From NCBI RefSeq assembly GCF_022376445.1, contig NW_025955716.1, forward strand, positions 1 to 13,228: a DNA stretch of 13,228 nt, in the 5' to 3' direction. Under the pieces are notes generated by a model. The model was not told the origin of the DNA. It made no database searches and saw only the letters and a list, made by a program, of their open reading frames with translations. The position numbers and the translations under genes were made by a program. Position 1 is the stretch's first letter. Each line of letters opens with the position of its first letter. Below are positions 1 to 9,283 of the stretch, one piece after another. This stretch comes from Fomitopsis serialis (lineage: Eukaryota > Basidiomycota > Agaricomycetes > Polyporales > Fomitopsidaceae).

Positions 1-49
1 TAAGAAAGGACTTACTTATTGAGAATGGATTACGTAATGACAGTGCGAT

Positions 50-200
50 ACATGTAGGGGTAGTCGGTTGCAGAACATGTAGTGGGGTCGGCGCCGAAAT
101 ATATGTAGTGTGGGCAATGAGAGTGTATGTAGTGGTATTGTGAAAGTGTATGTAGTGGGTGCCGAACATATGTAGGGGTGTTTCCGATTCATGTAGGGGG
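50..200. repeat. Degenerate short tandem array (ATGTAGKGG units)
   Basis: The hexamer ATGTAG, usually followed by GGG or TGG, occurs seven times, starting at 52, 77, 103, 127, 150, 170 and 191. Spacing is 20-26 bp and fairly regular, so this looks like an eroded minisatellite with a unit of roughly 23 bp. The sequence between the cores is diverged. The opposite strand is open for 63 codons across the array, which is probably a by-product of the repeat and not a gene. It is not a telomere repeat (no TTAGGG runs). Confidence 0.6.
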
Positions 201-1020
201 GATTCATTTTTGCATCAAACGGTACGCCATAGGATGGAGGGCATATACCTCATCGCCAAAGTGCAGGTCGCAGATCTCACATTATCAAGCGTTGTATGTC
301 TCATCTTTCTTATCTTGCACGTCTTTCTAAGTTGCACTCTTTCTGGTACAACTTTCGTCCTGGGTTGCCATAGCTTTCTTTCTATTTGACATCTTCAATT
401 CCCTCGCCACGTCATGCAGCGGTGCTATTGGCCGAAAAGACATGCATCAGCGAAGGAAAGATAATGCGTAGGCAATACAAGAAGTACGTACTGTCTCGAC
501 CAGACAGTTGGACCGCATGTCTATTTCGGTCACTATCTTCACCCTTCAACGTATTTGGCTTTACTACATACATTGTACATCACTGACGGATATTCGTGCC
601 CGCATATGCAGGTACATAAAATATAATACACTGTTTACCCACCGCAGAATAGCGTACACACTCGCTTTGCTACTGTACCGACGTGCTGACGAGACGAGAC
701 CGCGAGGTCAAAGCCGAGAGAGAGAGAAACTGAGTAGACGGAAATGGGATGAAACGAGTCGAGCGCCAGACGTGAAGAGCCAACACCGGTGCGAGGCAGA
801 CGAGCAGATGATTGGGGTTGGAATGACGGACGGAGTAAAGGGGACAGAATGAGTCCGAGTCGAGGGACACTGAGTCGAGAGAACGAATGAACTGCAAATA
901 GAAGGCTTGAGCAATGGAGACGCGCAACAATGTGCATCGGACAGCTGAACAACATGGCATAAGCACGACTACTAGATGATAACATGAGCAGAAGAAGGTA
1001 CTATATACACTCACCGAGAT
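201..1020. other. Intergenic stretch without a supported gene
   Basis: No reading frame here has convincing protein character or splice structure. From about 680 to 960 the plus strand is strongly purine-rich (many GAGA, GACGAG and GAGTCGAG words), so open frames appear on the minus strand as serine/leucine-rich low-complexity translations. A small perfect hairpin sits at 490-508 (ACTGTCT, 5-nt loop, AGACAGT). The purine-rich tract could be the pyrimidine-rich leader or downstream flank of the minus-strand gene at 1021-1412, but that is inference. Confidence 0.4.
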
Positions 1021-1412
1021 TCAAGCAGAGGAGGCGGCAGAGTTCTGGCGTTGAAGTTGAAGGCGGGCTGCGTGCTGTTCCTGCAGCTTGGTGACTGTCG
1101 AGGGGCCATTCCGTGAGATCGCGGCAGTCGAATTCTAGACGCCTGGCCGCTTGATACTGAAGACGTTCCTGTCGCAGACATCAGTATGAACCACACAGTA
1201 TACATGGCACTTATTCCACCATGCGTGATATTATCTCGCCACGCCTTGTCTCGAAGAGACTTTATGTTCGCCCAGAATGCGGCACCGATGAAGTTCTCAT
1301 CGTCTCGGGCCTTGTACAGAACATTAAGCGGCGGGTGAATGCTGTTCAGTCGACGCTCACCAGAAGGTCAGTGTAGGGCGCGGTCGCGGTCAGCGGAGGG
1401 AAGCGTCGTCAT
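1021..1412 (-). CDS. Hypothetical multi-exon protein, family not recognised
   Basis: I do not recognise this protein. The best-looking coding stretch runs on the minus strand from 1310 down and contains the segment ARDDENFIGAAFWANIKSLR, followed by a Trp/Lys/Arg-rich piece. It is preceded by a well-formed 50-nt intron, 1360-1311 (GTGAGC donor, ACTGAAC branch-like site, GTACAAG acceptor). An ATG at 1412-1410 would open a short first exon, but its frame differs by one from the frame the intron junction needs. Further down, a helical stretch TKLQEQHAARLQLQRQNSA ends at a TGA at 1023-1021 in yet another frame, so either a second intron near 1205-1150 or a one-base indel near 1140 must be assumed. 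A GTGAGT donor-like site lies just past the stop, at about 1014-1009, so the 3' end could instead continue. The plus strand also has a 51-codon frame from 1221 with a good start context; I read it as the antisense shadow. The exact structure is unsure. Confidence 0.4.
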
Positions 1413-1639
1413 CGCGGCAACCTCGACTGACTGGGACTCGAAGGTGATCCTCCAGGGAGGGAAGCGTAGTGACGGACACAATCCGCTATGGACAGTTTGA
1501 GGTTGAAAGGTGGCGAGCATGCGTGCGTGCCGGGAGAAGAGGAAACACGGGAGCGCGAGTCCACGAGTCACGGATCTTGACGATAGTCACTGAAGCTGGG
1601 GCCTGGGATGTCAGTGACAGTGACTCGTGAGCTTGCTGT

Positions 1640-1960
1640 TGTTGCCTGCCCGCGCTCACCCTCATGCTGGCTCGCCCGCCTCCTCGTCCGCCCAGCCGCC
1701 TCCTCGCCTGCCTTCTCGTCCGCTCTCCCCCGACCTATCGCCTGTTCACCTGCTCGCCCGCTCATTGCCCGGCCGCTTGTTCTTATTTGCCCATCCACAC
1801 TCGCATTCTCGCCAGCTCGTCCGTGGCCTTCTCACCCGCTCGTCAGTAGCCTTCAAGTTCTCGCCCGTTCCTACCTGCCCGCTCGTCCTTGTCCTTCTGC
1901 TAGCGAGCCGACTTGCATGCTTGCTTACCCACTTGCCTATGCCACCCATGCAACGCTGTA
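1640..1960. repeat. Pyrimidine-rich low-complexity block I
   Basis: The plus strand is dominated by short words such as CTCGCC, CTCGTCCG, CCTCCTCG and CTGCTCGCCC in irregular order, giving long C/T tracts with interspersed G. All three plus frames and some minus frames are open for long distances only because the composition excludes stops; the translations are Ser/Pro/Leu/Arg/Ala-rich and show no domain. It shares character and a 12-base word (GCTTGCTTACCC, 1919-1930) with the block at 10935-11400. Confidence 0.5.
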
Positions 1961-3108
1961 AGCCGCGCAGACCCGTGCCACACCCATACCCGTTGCGGCG
2001 GGTTTGTGCCTCAGCAGGTATAAGTACGGGTAGAGCACAGGACTCGGATACTCACGAATATTCCCGTATCGACTTCATTGAAAACTAGCACGATGTGTAT
2101 ATGCGCCAGGAGCAGCAACCCCAGCGCAAGTGAGCAAGCAAGAAGGGCAAGAAGAGTGACGAGAGCGGGCGAGAGAACGGGCAGGCAAGACCCGCGGGGG
2201 CGCGAGAGTGGCGATGATGGAGGAGATATTAGAAGGGATGGCAAGGACGAGGTACTTCGAGAAGAGGAGATTGTCAGAGTGTGTAAGTGAGACGATGGTG
2301 GTTATGGAAGAAGAAGTCGAGAGACGACGCAGCTCAAGACTGGCTATATGCGCACACGTGACCGCGTACAGTCGAGCACTGCGGCTGAGGCCCAGGACGC
2401 GGACTTCGATTTGCTGCTAAGTTACACCGTGCCATGAGGGTACCTCCCCATCCTTTACGCTGTTTTCATGCCCTCGTTCGCAACTGTCTGCATATTAGGC
2501 CCCGAGAGCGACTTTTGTGCCCGAAGGATGGCCTGAGTCTCGGAACAGCCTGTAGTATGTGCCTCGTCGCCGCTCTGAGCCTGCCTGCGCTGCCGCATAG
2601 GCCCGTACATGCCTGCAACTTCCCCGTTTCCGACCAAAATCTATTTTGGTAGGTCGGCAGATACCTCAGGAATGGTGTCGTACATGACTGGTACACGCCG
2701 CGCTGCCTGAAACGAATTCCTAATTGAATTTAGTTCGGAGATCGCGCTGACATGCTGACCTCAGTCACCACTAACTAGTCACACCTCGCCCGAGTCTGTA
2801 CGAAAGGATCCTCTTAGTCTCTAGACAGATCACGCAGCTGCTCTCATTGTCTGCGCTCATCTTAAAAGCGGCACCAAGCGGCACCAATTCTCTGCGCATA
2901 TCTTCGCAATTCTGGTAAGTTGTCGAATTACAATGGCATCTCGGAAAGCTGCTTATATCCAATCTCACCTCTTGTAGTCTTCGCGTTCTCTCCAGTTATC
3001 TCTGGAGCGAATACTAAATCTTACGAGGTGAGCAATACAACTCACCGCTTGTGAGATCATCATCCGGCACTTTTGCTGATGCTACTACACGTATATGCAC
3101 CTAGCTAT
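1961..3108. other. Region upstream of the glutaminase gene; few supported features
   Basis: No complete gene is supported. A good GTAAGT donor at 2914 and a CTCTTGTAG acceptor ending at 2978 bracket a 65-nt putative intron, followed by an exon-like piece with the reading FSPVISGANTKSYE and a GTGAGC donor at about 3028. These may be 5' exons of the glutaminase gene, whose family has an N-terminal region of about 250 residues before the first block I can align, but I could not recognise that N-terminus here. A minus-strand frame at 2011-2244 has one long hydrophobic stretch and ends near a GTGAGT; it is not supported by any family. Confidence 0.3.
2630..2657. repeat. Interrupted palindrome
   Basis: ACCAAAAT at 2633-2640 and ATTTTGGT at 2643-2650 are perfect inverted copies around a 2-nt centre. 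An outer CCGACC (2630-2635) can alternatively pair with GGTCGG (2652-2657). It would fold into a small AT-core hairpin. No function is evident. Confidence 0.4.
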
Positions 3109-6019
3109 CTGCGGGCTGACATTCTTCAAGGATGGGTGTCCGGCGACGGGTCAAACCAGGAGATACAGTGGAGGGTGCCGACGCAATCCGGGAACATCAT
3201 CTATCATGAAGTTCAACTCATGAAGCCGACACCTTTCCAGGAGAATGGAGGACAAGCGTCGGATGGTGCAATGTACATCGCGACGGAGCTGGTACATGAA
3301 CTCATTCTGGGTCACGGACAATGTTAACTTCAATGGCAGGGACAACAAGGACGCAACGTCACTTGGCAGACTTGCCAAGACACCGTCTGCCGCGTAGAAT
3401 TCGTAAAACTGGTCGCCTAAACGCAAATGACAATAATCAAACCTTTCGGGACATGGATGTGTAGGGGTGCTACATTCCGCTGCGTGCGTTGAGAGCTCAT
3501 GCATGCCACAGTGACTGCCCGATCTTCCCCATCTCGGTCGACTTGGGAAGTGTCGCTTTTGTGGACTCACCCGTTGTCTGGGCGGTTGGCTATGTGCGCG
3601 ATCCAAGCATCAGTTACACATTGTCTGGTAGCACGGCATCCCTCCGCCCGTACTACACAACACAGTATCCTACCACCGAAGAGGCCGTGAGTAATAACAC
3701 AGGTTTGTTGGCTCATGTCGCTGAACTTCGCATATGTAGTTGGAGTTCTTCGTCCGATTTCAACAACTCGCTTACTCGGGCAATACCTCGATACGCAAGT
3801 TCGCCAAGCGGCTTCTAACATTTCGGCAGCGGTAAACTGTTCGACATGCTTTCGCTTGCCACTCGCCAGGTGTTTAGCTCTCTCGAAATAACGGCTCCCT
3901 ATCAGTCGGACAACACGACTAGGATCTTCATGAGAGACATGGGCACCAGTCAGTAAGTCATGCTCAGCCCATGCAACTGCTTCGTATCTTACATGACAAT
4001 TGACAGACGCGTCACTCCCGTGGAGAGATTGTACGCTGCACTACCCATGTTCTTGTATTACAACGCAACATTAGTCAAGCTACTCCTGGTACCGCTCCTT
4101 GAACAACAGAATACGTCGTTGGGTGCCTTTCCGTACGCATCGAAAGACCTCGGTAAACGCTCATCACACTTTTCCGACAACAGCGTGTTGATAGTCTAAG
4201 TAAGGTTCCCTGTTCCCGGATGTATCTGGCCCGAACCTGATATCCACAGAGGCAATTGAACGTGAGCATGCGTCGTCGTAGTAACGAGACGCCTGCTGAC
4301 CAATGGTGACTGTAGAGTCGGGGAACATGCTCATCATTACACTCGCTCACGCCAAATATTCAAACGATACGTCGCTGCTCCATGGCTATGTGCGTGTTCG
4401 TCGTCGAGAATTGTGTGCTTAGCTTACTTCACATGCACGTAGTATTACTTGCTCAAGAATTGGGCAGAGTACCTGACGCAGCATGGGCAATTTCCTCCTC
4501 AGGGCCAGTACGTATCATGTTTTATGGTGCCCGAAAACAGCTCACCGAAAACTCTGTAGATTATCTGTCGACGACGGAAGTGACGCCACAAACTCGACCA
4601 ACCTGGCAGTGAAGGGCATCCTTGCCATTCAAGCCATGGCGGAGATAAGTCAATTAGTTGGGGAGAGTGATGATTCTCAGCAGTTCAGCGTGAGTGATCT
4701 ACCGTGTACTGGAACTTGGCAAGATCTTGGCATCCTTACGTGTTTTGGCACGTTCACAGAGCACAGCGTCCAACTTCATGAACACATGGCAATCGCTTGC
4801 CATATCGTCAGGAGGCGCCTCTGCGTCCGTGAATCCGACGTTGAACTCGACAGTTACAGGCGTCTGGTCTTTACCGTACAATCTCTACCCGCAGACCTGT
4901 TCGGATTCAATCTTTGAACGAGACAGTGAGTCATTGTGTTGTTTGCGGGAATGCCCTGTGCTGATTTCGCCACGCAGTGGCTTGACAAGCTTACTGTCAT
5001 GTATGGACAGTGGATCCAACCTGACACCGGTAAGATCCCCTTCCGTCGCGTTCATATCGATTACTCAACGCTTTCCAGCCAACTATACGCATGGGTTGCC
5101 GATGCAGAGCAGTGCACAATCGCTTGGCAACGTAGGTGTGTCGATATCATATTGGAGTGATCATAACTCGGTTGACATGGAATTGCACAGCCTGGAATGC
5201 TTTCATCGCGGCTACCTGCACCAACGACACAGTCCGTGATCAGATTCTTGACGCGGTTTGGGAATATGCGGCGTTCAATGAGACATCGGCCCATTCGGCG
5301 CGGTGTACAATGTCGAATCTGGTGCCTACCAGGGTGGAACGACCAGGTTAGTCGTGCTCATTTTGTGCTAGAGAGCTGACGTCCAATCCGCGATATAGCC
5401 CCGCATTAGGAGGGCCTCTTCGCGCCGTTCCTGCGCAGGTGAGCTTGTAGTATATTGCAAGTATAGCCGTGCTACATCAGATGCGCAGCGGTACCGTGAC
5501 CGTATCGCCCCCCAGTTACTCCATCACAAGCACTAGTGCTTCCGGCAGTGGCTCGCTCGATGTTGGTGCCATAGCGGGCGGCGTCGTCGGTGGTGTCGTC
5601 GGTTTAATTGCGCTCGCAGGACTCGGATTATGGCTACTGCGACGTCGTCGATACCGGAGGAACGCCGACCTCCTCGACACAACTGGTACAAGGACAGAAC
5701 CCACGCCCTTCGATGCTGCGGCCCGCTTTCACAGCCCAAGCACCAGGTGTCATACTCACGGAAAAGCAGCGTCGGGAACTCGAATTGCCAAGGGAAGAAA
5801 TACCTGTCCTGCCGTCAACCGGCTCGTCTTCCGCCATGCCAGTTGCAGAGCCTCCATCTGGGAGTACGACGGTCCCTACGACGGCGAATGGCGTGACTGT
5901 GGGGGATTTGCTGGGGCTGCGCTCGATGATCGAGGATCTGCGCAGAATCGTTATGCAGAACGTGCACATCGAGGCAGCCGAACCTTCGGACTTGGGGTGC
6001 GCCGCCCGAGTACTCGTGA
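3109..6019 (+). pseudogene. Glutaminase A-like (GtaA/DUF4965 family) gene with frame breaks
   Basis: Fungal glutaminase A-type proteins are secreted or membrane-anchored proteins linked to extracellular glutamine hydrolysis. Family blocks appear in the correct order: GWVSGDGSN and IIYHEVQLMKPTPF (near 3130-3240), NVTWQTCQDTV (3355), PVVWAVGYVRDPSISY (3570), SLATRQVFSSLEIT (3850), PVERLYAALPMFLYYN (4015), QSGNMLIITLAHA (4316), YYLLKNWAEYL (4443), STNLAVKGILAIQAM (4590), then NAFIAATCTNDTVRDQILD and SPALGG. Inferred introns: 3292-3339, 3459-3511, 3687-3739, 3953-4006, 4153-4204, 4262-4315, 4390-4442, 4508-4559, 4690-4759, 4926-4977, 5030-5078, 5136-5190, 5347-5398, 5439-5480; all are GT-AG, about 42-70 nt. 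The frame shifts by one base near 3405, 3458, 3751, 3784, 3841, 4880, 4913, 5290, 5715 and 5998. I saw no in-frame nonsense substitution inside the aligned blocks. The N-terminal domain and signal peptide were not found. It is either a young pseudogene or a functional gene damaged by assembly indels. Confidence 0.85.
5481..6019 (+). other. Last exon of the glutaminase-like gene: membrane anchor and cytoplasmic tail
   Basis: This exon begins with a Ser/Thr-rich linker (VSPPSYSITSTSASGSGS), then a Gly/Ala/Val/Leu transmembrane helix (GAIAGGVVGGVVGLIALAGL, about 5562-5630), then a basic stop-transfer cluster RRRRYRR. This arrangement puts the enzyme-like domain outside and the tail inside. The tail has EKQRRELELPREE, a proline/serine linker and a short helix LLGLRSMIEDLRRIVMQ. 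After a frame break near 5998 it ends APPEYS followed by TGA at 6017-6019, a PPxY-type ending. Another frame break lies near 5715, between EPTPFDAA and AFTAQAPG. Such Gly-rich anchors are common in basidiomycete surface proteins. Confidence 0.75.
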
Positions 6020-6144
6020 TGAGTTTAAGTAGTATCTATGTACTGGGATACGATTTTCGGCCTTGTTAGCATGACGAATTCATCAGTACACTGAGTATGT
6101 TTGGAGAGACTACTTCAAGTTGTAAGTAAGAGAGGGATTAGTAG

Positions 6145-6181
6145 CGAGTGTGGGGCGCAGCCCGTAGGGCTGCCCGACTCG
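6145..6181. repeat. Strong stem-loop between convergent genes
   Basis: GCAGCCC (6157-6163), a GTA loop and GGGCTGC (6167-6173) form a perfect 7-bp stem. An outer CGAGT (6145-6149) pairs with ACTCG (6177-6181) across a short imperfect stretch. It lies about 130 bp past the end of the plus-strand glutaminase-like gene and 430 bp past the end of the minus-strand Tcp11 gene, so it could affect 3' end formation; this is inference. It does not resemble a tRNA. Confidence 0.5.
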
Positions 6182-6605
6182 AAACGTGTGCGCGGACCTG
6201 GGGGTAACGGGTGAGCGCTTGAGCTGCGAGGGCGGGTGGGGTAAACCGCAGCCCTGCGATTCCGTTGCCCCTACTGGGCCGCAGGGTAGACGCGTCGAGC
6301 CAAAAGAACCAATCTGTGTTTGTTGTTGCGGCGCGTGCTGCGTGAAAAGGGAGTGGAGGGTGGGCAAAGCGAGAGAGGAGGAGGAAGCTGGCAGCTGTAG
6401 CTGGGCTTTCAAGACGACCGAAGAAGTGAGCGCGCGAGAGGAGAACGATGCGCGCTTAATCTCCTCCTGCGTGATCATACCAAGCGAACTGACGCCTCCT
6501 CTACCACGGCGCTAGGCTAGGCTTCAAAGCTTCATACTACATTAAGTCACCTTGCGCCGTATCTAATAATAACACAAACACAAGTCTGAAGAAGATGCTC
6601 TGCAC
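6182..6605. other. Intergenic region between the two convergent genes
   Basis: It contains a GC-rich part with a second GCAGCCCTGCG motif (6249) and a purine-rich stretch around 6350-6450. Both strands have an open frame of 110-122 codons (plus 6186-6515, minus 6110-6478). Neither has a recognisable domain, hydrophobic segment or splice structure, so I do not call a gene. The AT-richer end (6530-6600) is the likely 3' untranslated region of the minus-strand Tcp11 gene. Confidence 0.4.
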
Positions 6606-8694
6606 CTACGCAGAAGACGCGATAGCACCTGTCTTGATCAAGTCTGACCACACTCGCTCCGTCCACTCTACGCACGATCTCAGCTTCGACAGACCCTCGC
6701 TTACCGCCTTCACCAGCACCTCATCTTCGAACCCCTTCACTACAAGCTGCTCCGAACGAGCCGCCGCGCCTGCGTCTTCAGCTGCATCGTAATCCAACGC
6801 CAATCCGAGTCTCGGACGCTTCCCCGGCTGCCCCCTGCCCGTCTGCAGTCGCTCCGGTAACTGCATCGTACTTGAATGGGGGGACAAGGTTTCTACCGGG
6901 TGCGCTACTCGCTCAGCGACCGCCGCGAGCAACCGTTTCTGCAACAGCGCGAAGACCGGATCATGCGGCTGCAGCGTGCGGTCTACTGCGGCGCGCAACC
7001 TCGCTTCTTCGTCGGGGTCCAGGGCGTCTCCGCTCCCTGTGAACCTGCGGCGGACGCGGATGACTTCGTCCGCAAGGTTCACGAGCTTGGTTTCGCCCGA
7101 GCCTGGCTGCTCGTCGATCTCGGTTCGGAGTAGAGTCCAGAGCGCGCCATGAAGCTCTCCTGATCGCTTTCATCTGTGCTGGCCGGTCGGTGCAGCTGCT
7201 GCGTTGGAAGCCGTACGAGTGAGCGGAGGGTGGCGGCGATGACCAGCGCCTGCAGATAATTCTGTATGTACAGTAGGGTCGGGTAGACGAAGAAGAGCGG
7301 GGGTGGAGGGTGTTCGTCGGATTCGGTATGTCCGTCCGGCTTTCGTCATCCGCATCGCCTGGCATGGGTCTTGTCGGAAGCGGACAGGACACAGGGACGG
7401 CAAGCGCCAGAGCTTGCCCCAGGCGGTGTACCCATACTCGCTCCAGAAGTCCATCCGCTGGGACGTTGTCGCGTGTTTGCCGCTCCTCCAGCCAATGTCT
7501 CCAGCGCTCCTGTATCCGTTCCGGACGCCAAAGCGAGAAGACCACCTCCCTCTCCTGCTTGGCCGCCTGAACCATCAGCACCGCGCGCAGTTGTTTCTCG
7601 CTCATCGAGCCCACGACAAACTGCGAGAGGTCTTCCTTCATGAGCTCCGCGAGCTCCAGGATTGATCGCACAGTATCTACGACCAACCTTGCCATGTCTG
7701 GTATCGAGGCCAGAGACGGTAGGTCGTCGACGTTCCGTATGAGCGCGTCTATCTGTGCGTCTCTGATGGGCGCACAGCGGGAGCGCAGGCAAACGAGCAG
7801 TTCCCGGAAGTGTGTGAGAGCAGACCGGAGGGGGAAAGAGGTAGGCGAGAGCGGGCATGTCAGGATGAGGCGTATCGGATGGTTCGCGGGCATAAGGGGC
7901 TTGATGGCTTCGTGTATATCTTCGTACAATCGCCTGAGCCGCGGGATCTGCACGGCGGCGGAGGGATTGGATAGTGTCTCAGACACCTAACACAAACCCG
8001 GATGTTAGATCTGGGGCTTATGCCCACACCTCGTAGCGTACCTCGTCCCAGAACGCCTTGTGAACTACGTCTTGGATGCGGTCTTTGAGGTGAGGTAGCT
8101 CTCCGTCCGCTCCGCCATGGCCCATTGCTCCTGGCTTGGACATCACGGAGAGAAGCGACTTGCCGGGTGGAAGAACGCGATCCTGATCGGTGACCAGGAG
8201 GTGTAGGAAATAGCTATAATTTAGAACCTCCACTAGGCCGGTGGGCAGTATCGTCGTTACCCCGGCGGTCGGCGGGAATAACGGTGCCGATATCGGCGGA
8301 GGCGTTACAACAGAGTATCGTTGCGCACTTTGCTGAGCATTCGGCGATGATGCAAGGTTCTGTGGTGGCCCTTAGATATGTGCCATGAGATGAGCAATCA
8401 GACGACTCTGTTACTCCAGAAAAGTGATGACTTACATGTCCCACTCAGGCTAGTTCTCAATTGCTCGAGCAATTCTTCATCTTCTTGACTGGGCGCCCAT
8501 ACACCCGTCCGGGCCAACGTGTTGACATCAGCCTCGATAGCATGCCATGCAGTGGACCGCGCGTGTAGGTCATTGAGATCGACTTTCGAGAGAAGTGCGA
8601 TCGCATCCTTCACGGTATCGTTCGCTGGATGCTCCCTGCCTAGTGCCTGCAATCGAGATACCAGGTTCTGCAACTGTTCGCTTAGTGAAGACAT
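6606..8694 (-). CDS. Tcp11/Sok1 family protein
   Basis: Tcp11 family proteins include yeast Sok1, a suppressor of protein kinase A defects, and mammalian TCP11; they are regulators without known enzymatic activity. Family signatures in order: KDRIQDVVHKAFWDE (near 8080-8042), PRLRRLYEDIHEAIKPLMP, RCAPIRD (model residues about 266-272), LELAELMKEDLSQF, LWTLLRTEIDE, NLADEVIRVRRRF, RLQTGRGQPGKRPRLGL, and a C-terminal block ending in SCVEWTERVWSDL. Model: ATG 8694; exons 8694-8436, 8370-8042, 7986-7399, 7339-7217, 7166-6606; TAG 6608-6606; 619 residues. Intron 8435-8371 (GTAAGT) and intron 8041-7987 (GTACGC, good CTAAC branch) are convincing and keep frame. The last two, 7398-7340 (GTCCCT) and 7216-7167 (GTACGG), have weak sites; the two frame changes there could instead be one-base deletions, leaving acidic linkers coding. 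The first exon (86 residues, helical) has no family match and is joined only by the splice prediction. Confidence 0.85.
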
Positions 8695-8813
8695 AACACA
8701 ATTGTTACCTTTCGCAACTGAACGAACAACAGCCCAGAAGATGCCGACAAACAGGAAAGAGTTGGAAGTGCCTGAGTGAGACGCAGTACGACGGCAAACG
8801 TGTGAGGGGTTTG
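8695..8813 (-). promoter_or_regulatory. Leader and proximal promoter of the Tcp11 gene
   Basis: Read on the minus strand, the 120 bp before the ATG is pyrimidine-rich (CACTTCCAACTCTTTCC, then GGGCTGTTGTTCGTTCAG), as is usual for fungal transcription start regions, and there is no gene between it and the inverted repeat arm at 8814. No clear TATA box is seen. The assignment is by position and composition only. Confidence 0.3.
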
Positions 8814-8917
8814 CAGCTAATTTCAGAACGATAGTCACTTGTGAACGCGCGCGACACATGATGACTAAGCGCTCCGCGCTTCGGGAAATCTGGGGAGGGC
8901 GGCGCTGGCTCCATCGC
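8814..8917 (+). repeat. Left arm of the perfect inverted repeat
   Basis: This 104-bp arm is the exact reverse complement of 9284-9387. It carries nested palindromes of its own: TCACTTGTGA at 8835-8844 and AAGCGC-TCC-GCGCTT at 8867-8881, plus a CGCGCGCG run near 8846-8853. Confidence 0.9.
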
Positions 8918-9283
8918 GTCTCTCGTCCGCGCCACACCCCACCCTGCGTCTTCTGCTCGACTGCACGCACACTGCACGGCTGCCAGGCAACGATCTATAC
9001 CACGCCACCCGACGCGACTTTTTTTGGATGTAGGAAGGCTAGCATATAGACAATGAGCTCTTTTGTGGGTGTTGGGACAGATCGCCGGTTTCCATTGTAG
9101 CGAGCCATAGGAGAACTTGAAATACTAGTGGAAATTGGAATTGATTCTGAGACGATCGGACGGTACACGGGAAGCACTACGGTACACGGTCCCTGTAACG
9201 TGACCGCGGTATCCAAAGTGTATTCAGACAGCAGCAGTCCGGGGAAATCTGACCTGAGAGGACGAATACTGCAGAAGAGCGGT

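Noticed and set aside
50..200. CRISPR array or telomere repeat
   Set aside because: The units are short, degenerate and lack conserved long repeats with unique spacers, no cas genes exist in this eukaryotic sequence, and no TTAGGG-type runs occur.
635..1014. Overlapping minus-strand open frames of about 115 codons
   Set aside because: They lie in a purine-rich plus-strand tract, so absence of stops follows from composition; the translations are Ser/Leu/Arg low complexity without domains or splice logic.
1608..2088. Parallel open frames of 117 and 153 codons in the pyrimidine-rich block
   Set aside because: Several frames are open at once on the same bases and all are Ser/Pro/Leu-rich, which is the signature of low-complexity DNA and not of a gene.
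2011..2244. Minus-strand frame with a long hydrophobic stretch and a GTGAGT donor
   Set aside because: A single hydrophobic run arises readily from C/T-rich DNA; no start, second exon or family could be supported, and a neighbouring frame looks equally protein-like.
3151..3606. 151-codon open frame on the minus strand
   Set aside because: It is antisense to the glutaminase-like exons, whose family motifs and intron sites are clear on the plus strand.
6145..6200. tRNA gene around the GC-rich hairpin
   Set aside because: No B-box (GGTTCGANNCC) and no cloverleaf of the right length can be drawn.
6110..6515. Open frames of 110-122 codons on both strands between the convergent genes
   Set aside because: No domain, no codon or residue pattern favouring one strand, and the plus-strand translation is Cys/Arg/Glu-rich from biased composition.
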